Of a stretch of DNA of 64,000 bases, positions 29,337 through 38,456 are shown piece after piece (within the stretch, counting starts at the first letter, position 1; every line of letters starts with the position of its first letter). The DNA is from Polaribacter aquimarinus. GTDB lineage: Bacteria > Bacteroidota > Bacteroidia > Flavobacteriales > Flavobacteriaceae. The position numbers and the translations under genes were made by a program. The stretch covers positions 496,001 through 560,000 of the forward strand of contig NZ_QFFG01000001.1 in the NCBI RefSeq assembly GCF_003129485.1. Reading direction: 5' to 3'. Below the pieces are notes generated by a model. The model was not told the DNA's origin. It saw only the letters and a list, made by a program, of their open reading frames with translations, and did not search any database.

Positions 29337-31937
29337 CTAGTTAACCTTTCTAAGTTTAATACCACTTAATCTAGTTTTTCCTTTGGTTGCTTTAAAATCT
29401 ATTGTAATTCCATTATCATCATCAACAGAAATTAAAAAACGCTTGGTTACACCTCTATCTTTACCATATTCTTTTTTTAGGTTTAGATTTTCCCAAACTT
29501 TTTTATTATTCACAAAAATATCCATAACATTTTCCCCTCTACTTTTTAATTCTGCTAAAGACAAAGATAACTCATAAGTACCTTTAGGAACATCAAACTT
29601 ATAAGCCTTTAAGCCTATTACCTGTGTTTGAAAAATAGGATCATTTTTAGTTCCTTTTACACTTACATCTACACCTACGTTATTACGTCTTTTACTTTTA
29701 AACCTTAAATAATCACCATCTACATAACCAAAACCACCTTTTTCATAAGCCTTATCTGGCATCCATAAATAACCTACATTATCCTCTTCTATAAAATAAC
29801 AATAAGAGCCCACGTTAATTGCAATTTCTTTAAATGGATTGATTTTACTTTTTAAATTTTTAGGCTGAAGCGTAAAATCTATAATGGCGAAATCTTTTAT
29901 TTTTTTCCCATCTTTTTCTGAAACTACTTCAACTAAATTTTGCCCTTGTTTAAATGGCACATTAAATGTTGCAGTTGAAAAATCAAACGTTTGTTTTCCT
30001 TGAGAATTTCCATTAAAAAACAATTCAACATTTTTACCATTACCCACTACTGTTATAGGTTGTTTCGTAAAAGAACCACCTTGATTATCTGCAATACCAG
30101 ACCTTTTAGTCCAACCTTTTGAAGCTATCGCAACAAAAGGTTTTTTTCCTAACACTGCTTGGTAAAAATAATAAGCATCTTTTTTTTCTCTTGATGCAGA
30201 TACTAATCCTTTATTATTAATATGTGGTACTGCATCTTTTCTATGTTCTACCTGAAAATCTGCGTAATTCCAAACATTTGCACCTACAATTTCAGGCATA
30301 TTTAAAATAGTTTTCATGTATGCCTTATGTAATAAAAACTGATAATCTACACTAAAATCAAAACGTGTCGGGTTATAAGATCTAATTCTAGGGTCAGCTC
30401 CACCACCATATTCACTTAAAATAAAAGGTTTATCTGGATTAATTTCCAATGTTCGCTTAACTAGACTTCGTAAGTTTTTATCAATATCTTCTAACTCTTC
30501 TATATACCAACCATAGTATTTGTTATAACCAACTAATTCTGTGAGTCTAATTCCTAATTTATCTTGATATGCAGGTTCTCTAAAAAATACTGAATATGAA
30601 CTTCTTGTTTTATCTTCTTCTTTTATTGTTTTGGCTAAAGCCTTATGAGTCTCTATAAAATGTTTTGTGTACTCTTCACCTAATTTAGATGGAGCTTTCA
30701 TCGTTGTTTCGTTACCTAAATTCCATGCTACTATAGCTGGGTTATTATAGTTAAAACGAATGGCTTCTTTTAGCATGTTAATACTATTTTGCTTACCCTT
30801 TTCATTGGCTGCTGCTTTATCTACAAAAGGAATTTCTAAAGTAGCTACAAACCCCATTTTATTACACATTTCTAAAATAGCCGGATCTTGCGGATAATGT
30901 GCAATACGCAAAAAATTAGAGCCCATTTCTTTTAACAACTTCATATCATTTCTATGAACTTCATCACTTACGGCATTTGCTTTTCCATAAAAATCTTGAT
31001 GTCTACAAGTACCTAATAATTTGGTCTGTTTTCCATTGATAAAAAAACCTTTTTTGGCATCGAAACTAAACCATCTTAAACCCAATGGATTTTCAACTCT
31101 ATCAAAAATTATTCCCTTTCTATCTACAATTTCTGTAATTAATCTATACAAATAAGGGTTGTCTGGAGACCATAATTTAGGGTTATCAACAGAAAAATTA
31201 CTAAAAACATCTTTACTAAATTTAGATTTTGTTTTTACCACTTTTACAACATTGTTATCTAAATCTAATAAAGTTTGTTTTACATAATAGGTTCCTTTTT
31301 TGGGTCTTTTTAATTTAGATTGGATGCTTACTTTTGCTAAATTTTTAGAAACCTCAGGAGTTCTTATAAAGATTGCATTTGCTCCTAAATTAGCAACTTC
31401 AAAATGAATTGGTTTAGTTATTATTAAATGTACGTCTCTATAAATACCCCCATAAAAAGAAAAATCTGCAGATTGTGGTACAATTTCATCATTATGAGCG
31501 TTATCAACCCTTACAATAATTTCGTTTTTACCCTCTTTTAACGAAGACGTAATATCTCTTGCAAACGAAGTATATCCTCCTATGTGATCTTCTCCAACTG
31601 GCTTACCATTAACAAATAGAGAAGTTACTTGGTTTGCAGCTTCAAAAAATAAAAATACTTGTTGATTTTCATAAACTTGAGGAATAGTCATTGTCTTTTT
31701 GTACCAACCTTCTCCTCTATAATATCCATCTTTATCATCTAAAATGTCTTGGGTATTCCAAGAATGCGGAATAGTTACTTTTTCCCATTCTAGTTTGGTA
31801 TTACTATCAAAAGGTTTTTCGATTTTACCTTTATAAAAACTCCATGAATCATTTATGGTTTCAATGTGTCTTATATTTTGTGCACTTGCTAAAAATGCAA
31901 CACTTAAAAAAAGCAGTAATAAATTCTTTTTAATCAT
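29337..31937 (-). CDS. GH2-family beta-glycosidase (beta-galactosidase/beta-glucuronidase type)
   Basis: The protein has 866 residues with a signal peptide (LLLLFLSVAFLASAQ). It has a sugar-binding N-domain, an immunoglobulin-like domain and a TIM barrel. WNLGNE places the acid/base at Glu410 and FILSEYGGGADPR places the nucleophile at Glu509. From about residue 620 come a further Ig-like domain and a C-terminal malectin/CBM-like region (GTYELSLSLAELKSRGENVMD). Both catalytic acids are present. GH2 covers galactosidase, glucuronidase and others; in this setting a beta-glucuronidase or beta-galactosidase step is possible, but the sequence does not settle it. It is the middle gene of a three-gene operon. 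Confidence 0.9.
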   Translation of the reverse strand: MIKKNLLLLFLSVAFLASAQNIRHIETINDSWSFYKGKIEKPFDSNTKLEWEKVTIPHSWNTQDILDDKDGYYRGEGWYKKTMTIPQVYENQQVFLFFEAANQVTSLFVNGKPVGEDHIGGYTSFARDITSSLKEGKNEIIVRVDNAHNDEIVPQSADFSFYGGIYRDVHLIITKPIHFEVANLGANAIFIRTPEVSKNLAKVSIQSKLKRPKKGTYYVKQTLLDLDNNVVKVVKTKSKFSKDVFSNFSVDNPKLWSPDNPYLYRLITEIVDRKGIIFDRVENPLGLRWFSFDAKKGFFINGKQTKLLGTCRHQDFYGKANAVSDEVHRNDMKLLKEMGSNFLRIAHYPQDPAILEMCNKMGFVATLEIPFVDKAAANEKGKQNSINMLKEAIRFNYNNPAIVAWNLGNETTMKAPSKLGEEYTKHFIETHKALAKTIKEEDKTRSSYSVFFREPAYQDKLGIRLTELVGYNKYYGWYIEELEDIDKNLRSLVKRTLEINPDKPFILSEYGGGADPRIRSYNPTRFDFSVDYQFLLHKAYMKTILNMPEIVGANVWNYADFQVEHRKDAVPHINNKGLVSASREKKDAYYFYQAVLGKKPFVAIASKGWTKRSGIADNQGGSFTKQPITVVGNGKNVELFFNGNSQGKQTFDFSTATFNVPFKQGQNLVEVVSEKDGKKIKDFAIIDFTLQPKNLKSKINPFKEIAINVGSYCYFIEEDNVGYLWMPDKAYEKGGFGYVDGDYLRFKSKRRNNVGVDVSVKGTKNDPIFQTQVIGLKAYKFDVPKGTYELSLSLAELKSRGENVMDIFVNNKKVWENLNLKKEYGKDRGVTKRFLISVDDDNGITIDFKATKGKTRLSGIKLRKVN

Positions 31938-31956
31938 TATTTTCTATATCTAAATT

Positions 31957-33360
31957 CTAAAAATTTCGAAGTCCCGGTACTATTTTTATGTTGTACTTTT
32001 TATTATTCTCCGGCCACTTAAAAACAGTTAATTTTTGAGTTTTTTCATCCCAAATAAAATCTGAAGGATTAGAGTTTTTGGTTGTTTTATGCAATTCTAA
32101 ACCAACATTTTTTAGAGGATTATAATACATAATAAAGTCATTATTTATGATGATAGAAAATCCATCAGGGTAATGCCTGTTTGCTCCAATAAATATTTTT
32201 GAAACTCCTTTACTATTATCAGCAATGATATTGATATCTAATTCTCTTTTCGCAAAATTAAAGAAGAAGGATTGAATATCTCCAGCAATTGCTTGTGGAA
32301 AAGGTCTTGAAATAACATCTGTGATATACTTTCTTTCTACTGTGCCTGCATCTGTTTTATCGCTAAAAATAGACCAAGTTGACGGCCCTGGTTTTAGAAA
32401 ATTTTGCATAGTTCTATTACCTAAAAACCAAGCTTTTATAGAACCTACACCCATTCTATCAAAAACTTCTGCAGTTCTAATATACATTTCTCTATATTTT
32501 AACTGTCCCCAATTGCCAACTAAAGTGGTATCTGTAACCGCAAAAGTTGGAAAACCCCATTCACCAATTAAAATTGGCGCTTTTAACATCTGTGATTCTC
32601 TATCAAAACGATCCATATTTTTTTTAATAAAATCTACATTACTTTGGTAAATATGAGGTGCAAAAATGATGTTTTTCCTATTGATTGGGGATGATATTTC
32701 TGCATATTGATTGTTGTCTATTTTCTCACCTTTATTCATAAAAACAGACTGAAACAGAATCTTTTTATTTGGGTTTATCTTGTGGCTTTCATCAATGATT
32801 CTTTGGTATAAAGGAATGAGATATTTGTCTGTTAAAACTTTATATGAAATCTTCATTTTTAATTTTCTGGGCTCATTCACGATATCGTAACCTAAAACAT
32901 AAGGTTCATCTTTAAATCTTTCCCAAATTACTTTCCAAGCATTAATATAAGTTCTGTATTGATAGTCGTCTTTATTCTCCCAAAACTCTTCCCAAACAAA
33001 CTTATCAACCCCATAAACTGTCATTTTAAAAACTGTTTTTATATCCTGTTTTTTACCTAATGCAACTAAAGAGTCTAACTTCAACAAATAATTGGGTTCT
33101 ACCTTACCTCCTGGAAATTCGCTTACTTTACCCAGTTCCAAACGCACAACTTGATGGTTGGCACCCATTCTCACCTGTCTTGCATAATCATCGCTATTAA
33201 AAAAGACTTCTCCTTTGTGATCATTGGTATTTATTACAAAGCCTCTAGGAATTATGTGTCTACCTTGCTCATCTCTTAAACCGTGTTTTATTTGAGAAAA
33301 TGATTTTACAGTAACAAAAAGTAATAATATAACTAAGCTATTTAAAAGAATTTTATTCAT
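31957..33360 (-). CDS. GH5-like (clan GH-A) glycoside hydrolase
   Basis: The protein has 467 residues with a signal peptide (LVILLLFVTVKSFSQ). The TIM barrel shows YDIVNEPRK with acid/base Glu163, IIFAPHIYQS, and ILIGEWGFPT with nucleophile Glu267. A beta-sandwich of about 100 residues ends the protein. The overall shape recalls endoglycoceramidase-like GH5 proteins (barrel plus C-terminal beta-sandwich). The substrate is not predictable; in this operon it probably hydrolyses an oligosaccharide linkage of the algal polymer. It is the first gene after PUL promoter site 6. The subfamily is uncertain. Confidence 0.8.
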   Translation of the reverse strand: MNKILLNSLVILLLFVTVKSFSQIKHGLRDEQGRHIIPRGFVINTNDHKGEVFFNSDDYARQVRMGANHQVVRLELGKVSEFPGGKVEPNYLLKLDSLVALGKKQDIKTVFKMTVYGVDKFVWEEFWENKDDYQYRTYINAWKVIWERFKDEPYVLGYDIVNEPRKLKMKISYKVLTDKYLIPLYQRIIDESHKINPNKKILFQSVFMNKGEKIDNNQYAEISSPINRKNIIFAPHIYQSNVDFIKKNMDRFDRESQMLKAPILIGEWGFPTFAVTDTTLVGNWGQLKYREMYIRTAEVFDRMGVGSIKAWFLGNRTMQNFLKPGPSTWSIFSDKTDAGTVERKYITDVISRPFPQAIAGDIQSFFFNFAKRELDINIIADNSKGVSKIFIGANRHYPDGFSIIINNDFIMYYNPLKNVGLELHKTTKNSNPSDFIWDEKTQKLTVFKWPENNKKYNIKIVPGLRNF

Positions 33361-33374
33361 GAGAAAACTTTTAA

Positions 33375-33421
33375 TAAAATTACGCTTTTAAAAATCCTCT
33401 CCTATCCTGCACAGTACTGAA
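33375..33421 (-). promoter_or_regulatory. PUL promoter site 6 (GH5-like/GH2/GH78 operon)
   Basis: Coding-strand CAG-N7-CAGGAT with -7 box TAATTTTA (33382-33375) starts at the fixed offset of 27 nt. Confidence 0.8.
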
Positions 33422-33430
33422 TATTAGATT

Positions 33431-33469
33431 AAAAAAAGAAAGCCGAAAGAAAAATTTCTTTCGGCTTTC
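33431..33469 (-). terminator. Hairpin terminator of the susCD operon
   Basis: Perfect 15-bp arms (33438-33452 and 33455-33469) with core GAAAGCCGAAAG are followed on the minus strand by a T-run (complement of 33431-33437). They lie 30 nt past the SusD stop. Confidence 0.9.
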
Positions 33470-33498
33470 AATTCAAATAAATCAATTCAAACTAAATT

Positions 33499-35073
33499 CT
33501 ATCTATATCCATTGTTTGTTGGATCTGACTCTAATAATTTTGGATTTAATTCTAATTCTTGTAAAGGTATAGGCAATTTAACATGATAAGGTTTAATGTT
33601 AACATTTGGTTGCCAGAAACGGTATTGCAAATTCTGAACAACATCTAACAAAATACCCCATCTAATTAGATCATATCTTCTATGACATTCAGCTGCCAAT
33701 TCCCATTTACGCTCATCATACATAGCTTCTCTAAAACCAGTTTGACTTACACCGGTAATATCCCAATCAGCTTGATTATCATAAGCTCTCTTTCTAATAG
33801 CATGCATATAATTTAATGCTTTTGCTGTTGGACCGTTTAATTCGTTTTCACATTCAGCTGCCATTAAGTAAACATCTCCTAAACGAAAAACCATTCTATT
33901 ATCTGAGTGATTAAAACGAGGTGATCTATCTAACTCTAAGTTCCAAAATTTAGCCATGTATGGAAATACTAAATCAAAACCTAAATAATTATCGACAATA
34001 TTTAATTCTCTTCTTTTATCGTTTAATGGAAACTTTGCTGCAAAATCTTTAGATGCAACCTGTAAACCTGTTCCATTAAAAGCTTCTCCTCTAGCTTTAA
34101 GAGCTGCACCTAAAGCACCTCTCTCACTAGTATTAAGAGGCTCATCTCTTAAACGAGGATTAAACATACTTGGTCTCCAGTTATTATTACCTGCAAATGA
34201 TCTACCTGGGAATGCTGGGTCAAATTGACTATTAATATCTCTGGCAAAATCTAAAGACCAAATAATTTCAGCATTATATTCATTAAACTGATCGAACACT
34301 TCATTATAAGTAGGTAACAGAGCATGAGGTGACTGATTAATAATTTCTTCAGATTTAGCCAAACCTAATTGCCATTGCTTCTGCTTCATATAAATTTTTG
34401 CCATCACTATTGCCGCAGCCCATTTCGAAGCTCTACCACTTTGATCTCCTGTATATGAATCTTGTAAATTATCTTGTGCAAATTGTAAATCTTCCAAAGT
34501 TCCAGTAAGAATAGTAGCTTCATCAGTTCTACCTAATTTACTAATTTCCTCAAGTGTAAGTACTTCAGTGTAATAAGGTGCTGCCCCCCAAAGGTTAGTG
34601 ATATGCCAATAACATAAACCTCTAATAAACCTTGCATCTGCAATAATATCTGTTCTAACAGCCTGAGTTCCTACAGCTTCATTACCTGTAACTCTATCTA
34701 TAATTAGATTTGCGTTTAATATAATTCTATACAAATCTTTCCAAGTATCAGAAACACTCATCTTTTGAACAGAAACATCTGCCAAAGCTTCGTTTAATGT
34801 GTAATTTCCAATTGGCTGCACAAAATTAGCAGCACGGTTAGGTTCTATAATATCAGCTCCATTATCATAAAAATGATCTAACCCTACCTGTCCATATATG
34901 GAATTATTTTTTAAAATAGCGTACATACCTTGAACAGCTTGTCTTGCGTCATTTTCTGAAGCAAAAAAGGTATCGGGAGATATTAACGACTTTGGGTCCT
35001 CTTCCAAAAAGCTTTCACAACTAATACTTGTGAAAATTATGAAGATGTATATAAATATTTTATTTGTTTTCAT
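33499..35073 (-). CDS. susD: SusD-family outer-membrane glycan-binding lipoprotein
   Basis: This is a 524-residue lipoprotein (FTSISC, Cys19). SusD landmarks are the N-terminal FLEEDPKSLISPDTFFASENDARQAV, TPR-like helices (ARFIRGLCYWHITNLWG) and the C-terminal RRYDLIRWG and NGYR ending. It caps the SusC channel and captures oligosaccharides at the surface. The gene lies 12 nt after susC and is followed by a strong terminator. Ligand specificity comes only from context. Confidence 0.96.
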   Translation of the reverse strand: MKTNKIFIYIFIIFTSISCESFLEEDPKSLISPDTFFASENDARQAVQGMYAILKNNSIYGQVGLDHFYDNGADIIEPNRAANFVQPIGNYTLNEALADVSVQKMSVSDTWKDLYRIILNANLIIDRVTGNEAVGTQAVRTDIIADARFIRGLCYWHITNLWGAAPYYTEVLTLEEISKLGRTDEATILTGTLEDLQFAQDNLQDSYTGDQSGRASKWAAAIVMAKIYMKQKQWQLGLAKSEEIINQSPHALLPTYNEVFDQFNEYNAEIIWSLDFARDINSQFDPAFPGRSFAGNNNWRPSMFNPRLRDEPLNTSERGALGAALKARGEAFNGTGLQVASKDFAAKFPLNDKRRELNIVDNYLGFDLVFPYMAKFWNLELDRSPRFNHSDNRMVFRLGDVYLMAAECENELNGPTAKALNYMHAIRKRAYDNQADWDITGVSQTGFREAMYDERKWELAAECHRRYDLIRWGILLDVVQNLQYRFWQPNVNIKPYHVKLPIPLQELELNPKLLESDPTNNGYR

Positions 35074-35085
35074 GTCTGTTTGTTA

Positions 35086-38000
35086 TTAAAAAGTTACGTT
35101 TAAACCAAATGTTACAACTCTTGGGTTAGGATATTGAGCACTTAAATAACCTTGAGCTATATTACCTAATCCAGTTCTACCAAAATTACTTGCCTCTGGG
35201 TCTATTAATCTTGTTTTAGATAATAAAAACAAATTAGATCCAGACATGTAAAAAGTTGCATTCTTAACACCCTTTAAAAATCCTATTTCATCAACAGGGA
35301 AATTATACGCTAATCTAACTGTTTTTAGACGTAAATGTGATCCATCTTCAACATATTCTGAGTTTGGCGGAGTATTTGTTACAGAATCTGCACCTGCTCT
35401 TGGAATATCAGATGTTGGATTGTTTACTGTCCAACGATCACGCAAATCTCCAAATTTTACAGTCTCTCCACGATTAAAATAATTATTACGCATATTTAAG
35501 TTAAACACTTCATTCCCTAAAGTTCCTTGAAAGTAAAATGAGAAATCCCAATTTTTGTAAGAAAATGAATTTTCAAATCCAAAGATTAAATCTGGAAAAG
35601 GACTACCTAATACTACATTATCTTCAGTTGAAATAATTTTATCTCCGTTACGATCCTCAAATCTTGATCCACCAACTACTTGAGCTGTTAAACCAGATGC
35701 ATCAATTTCAGCTTGACTTTTCCATGTTCCTAAATAGTTAACTCCTGTATATACCGGAACTGATTCTCCTACAATTAAACGTGTATTACCAGATCCTATA
35801 ATTGGATCAACAACCACATCAATAAAATCAACACCTCCAAGGTCTAAAATTTCATTCTTATTAGATGATAATGTTACAGTAGAATTCCAACTAAAATCAT
35901 CAGTTCTAACATTCTTAGTATTTACTAAAAGTTCCCATCCTTGATTTTGTAAAGATCCTACGTTTTGTAATTGACTAGTAAATCCAGTTTGTCTAGGTAT
36001 GGTAACATCTAATAATAAATCATCTGTTTTCTTGTAGTAATAATTGAATTCAGTAAAAATTTTACCACCTAAAAATGATGCCTCTACTGCAACATCAAAG
36101 GAATTGGTAGTTTCCCACTTTAAATTAGGGTTTGAAGGTCTACCCAATGTTAAACCAGGAACTTCTGTTCCATTAAGAGTAGTGTTTGCTCCTGTTAAAA
36201 TACCAAATGTTCTGTAAGGACCAATAGCTTGATTCCCTGATCTACCCCAACTTGCTCTTAATTTTAAATCTTTAACAACATCTTGGTCTTGCAAAAATTC
36301 TTCTTCTGAAATTTTCCAAGCAGCTGCTACAGAAGGGTAAAACTCATATTTGTTACCTTTTGCAAAACGAGAACTACCATCAGTTCTTCCTACTAATGTT
36401 AATAAATATTTATCTTTATATGTATAGTTTATTCTTCCAAAAAACGATGCAATTTGAAAACCTGAGAATGAACTACTTACCACAGATCTCGTTGGATCTG
36501 AATTCCCTAAACTATTAAATCCTGTAGCATCACTAGTAATTCCAAAAGCTTCTGCTTCCGTAATTTCAGTAGAAGCTTTTTGAAAAGAAGCTCCTGCAAG
36601 TGCTGTAATACTGTGATCTTCATCAATTTCCGTACTATATTGAATTGTATTTTCGTTATTCCATCCAGTACTAGCTACAGTACGCACACTAGCACTTCCT
36701 TGTCCAGTATCTCCTACTGAAAGTAAATCTGGTGCTTGACTAGATCTAAAAATGTTTCGTTTTGTATTATTAAATTCTGGACTAAATGTAGAACGAATTA
36801 TCCAATTTTCTGCTGGTTTATATTCTAAGAAAGCAGTGGCTAGTAAATTATTTGTAAACGTTTCGTTTGTATTCAATTCTCTATTAGCAATTGGATTTGA
36901 AAATGGAGACCCTACAACATCATTAAAACCATTGTAAGAACCATCAGGATTATAAACAGGTTGTGTACGTAAAATACCAAAAGCAGCTTGACTATAGCTA
37001 GCCAAAGCATTATCTTGTTCTAATCTAGAATAGTTTATTCTAAATCCAGCTTTTACTTTATCACTTATCTTAATATCTAAATTTGATCTAAAAATATATT
37101 TTTCTAAACCAGAACTTTTTACAATACCTTCTTGGTTGAAGTAATTAAAAGAAGTATAGTAGTTAACATTATCTGAAGCTCCAGAGACAGAAATATCTGC
37201 ATTATAAATTAATGCTGGTCCTAATACCAAATCTACCCAATCGTTATCTGGATAAGTAGATGGATCATTAGGAAATGGAATTGCAGCAGATCTGAACGCA
37301 GCACTTTCATTTGTAAATGCTATTTGTTCTGCTTGAGATAATCTGTCTGGTAACTCAGGTAAAAATTGTATACTGTTAAATAAGTTTAAACTAATTTGAG
37401 GTTTTCCAGAACCTGTACTTTTACCACTTTTAGTAGTTACTAACACAACACCATTTGCCCCTCTAGAACCATAAATAGCGATAGAAGAAGCATCCTTTAA
37501 AATCTCAATAGATTTAATGTCATTACTGTTAATATTGTTCAAGTTAAAGTTAGTCCCAACTACAATACCGTCAATAACCCAAAGAGGTTCATTACTACCT
37601 GTAATAGAATTACCTCCACGAATTCTGATAACAGTACCAGCACCAGGAGCACCACTAACTTGTGTTACTTGTACTCCAGAAGCTCTACCTTGAAGCGCCT
37701 GATCAACACGCGCAACAGGCGTTTGAGTTATACTTTCAGCTTTTATGGTAGAAACTGAACCTGTTAAATCTGATTTTCGTTGAGTACCGTAACCAATAAC
37801 AACAATTTCGTCTAGTTGGTTATCTGCGTCTAAAGTAACATTAATTACTTTTTGATTTCCAACAACTACTTCTTTAGTAGAGTAACCTACATAAGAAAAA
37901 ACTAAAGTTGCGCCGGAATTAACATTAATTGTATACTTCCCGTCGAAATCTGTACTTGTTCCTTTTGTGGATCCTTTAACCGAAACTGAAGCTCCTGGTA

Positions 38001-38136
38001 GAGGTTCACCTTCTGCTGAAACAGTTCCTGTAACAGTCTGTGCATTTGCCATAGCTATTGAAAAGAAACTTACAATAGCGATAAAAAAGAAACCCTTTAA
38101 GTTAGGGGGAATCTTAAATGTAATTTTTGAATTCAT
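35086..38136 (-). CDS. susC: SusC-family TonB-dependent oligosaccharide transporter
   Basis: The protein has 1016 residues with a signal peptide ending ANAQ. Residues 33-115 form a carboxypeptidase-regulatory-like domain (VTGTVSAEGEPLPGASVSV). A TonB-box/plug start follows (LDEIVVIGYGTQRKSDLTGS), then plug motifs (GVQVTQVSGAPGAGTVIRIR and LWVIDGIVVG, IEILKDASSIAIYG) and a 22-strand barrel ending PNPRVVTFGLNVTF. It imports oligosaccharides with SusD using TonB energy. It is a classic transporter without an N-terminal sigma-regulatory extension, which agrees with HTCS and not ECF-sigma control. It is the only SusCD pair in the window. Confidence 0.97.
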   Translation of the reverse strand: MNSKITFKIPPNLKGFFFIAIVSFFSIAMANAQTVTGTVSAEGEPLPGASVSVKGSTKGTSTDFDGKYTINVNSGATLVFSYVGYSTKEVVVGNQKVINVTLDADNQLDEIVVIGYGTQRKSDLTGSVSTIKAESITQTPVARVDQALQGRASGVQVTQVSGAPGAGTVIRIRGGNSITGSNEPLWVIDGIVVGTNFNLNNINSNDIKSIEILKDASSIAIYGSRGANGVVLVTTKSGKSTGSGKPQISLNLFNSIQFLPELPDRLSQAEQIAFTNESAAFRSAAIPFPNDPSTYPDNDWVDLVLGPALIYNADISVSGASDNVNYYTSFNYFNQEGIVKSSGLEKYIFRSNLDIKISDKVKAGFRINYSRLEQDNALASYSQAAFGILRTQPVYNPDGSYNGFNDVVGSPFSNPIANRELNTNETFTNNLLATAFLEYKPAENWIIRSTFSPEFNNTKRNIFRSSQAPDLLSVGDTGQGSASVRTVASTGWNNENTIQYSTEIDEDHSITALAGASFQKASTEITEAEAFGITSDATGFNSLGNSDPTRSVVSSSFSGFQIASFFGRINYTYKDKYLLTLVGRTDGSSRFAKGNKYEFYPSVAAAWKISEEEFLQDQDVVKDLKLRASWGRSGNQAIGPYRTFGILTGANTTLNGTEVPGLTLGRPSNPNLKWETTNSFDVAVEASFLGGKIFTEFNYYYKKTDDLLLDVTIPRQTGFTSQLQNVGSLQNQGWELLVNTKNVRTDDFSWNSTVTLSSNKNEILDLGGVDFIDVVVDPIIGSGNTRLIVGESVPVYTGVNYLGTWKSQAEIDASGLTAQVVGGSRFEDRNGDKIISTEDNVVLGSPFPDLIFGFENSFSYKNWDFSFYFQGTLGNEVFNLNMRNNYFNRGETVKFGDLRDRWTVNNPTSDIPRAGADSVTNTPPNSEYVEDGSHLRLKTVRLAYNFPVDEIGFLKGVKNATFYMSGSNLFLLSKTRLIDPEASNFGRTGLGNIAQGYLSAQYPNPRVVTFGLNVTF

Positions 38137-38165
38137 AAATTATAGTGTGATTTGTTAATTATTAC

Positions 38166-38212
38166 GCAAAATATTTATTAAAAAAATACATACTGTCCTG
38201 TACAATTATGTT
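38166..38212 (-). promoter_or_regulatory. PUL promoter site 7 (susCD)
   Basis: Coding-strand CATAATTGTACAGGAC carries the CA-N8-CAGGAC pattern. The -7 box TATTTTGC (38173-38166) starts at the fixed 27-nt offset. Confidence 0.8.
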
Positions 38213-38456
38213 TCTTCTAAAAAGTAAGTATCTAACAAAAGAAAAAAAACAAATAATTTATGCTAAAATCCAAAAACAAATAATAATATAAATGATTGAT
38301 AATTAAGTATTTATATTTTTTAAATAATACGAACAACACCTAGGTCATTAGTCACTTAAATAAAATTATTTATTTTTTAAAAAAGGAGTTAATAATTTAT
38401 GAAAACAGAAAATAAAAAAGAAAAAAATTTACATATTAATAATAATTGAAATAACT
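38213..38456. other. Rest of the longest intergenic stretch; no gene recognised
   Basis: With the susCD promoter this makes a 320-nt gap (38137-38456). It is very A/T-rich with runs of A and T, and it holds no hairpin with a GC core. A 16-codon plus-strand ORF (38399-38449) follows an AAAGGAG-like sequence but is low-complexity and is not called. No terminator for the sulfatase at 38457 is evident. Confidence 0.6.

Noticed and set aside
38399..38449. 16-codon plus-strand ORF (MKTENKKEKNLHINNN) preceded by AAAGGAG.
   Set aside because: It is low-complexity, very A-rich and in an A/T-rich gap, with no recognisable product; the ribosome-site match is likely chance.
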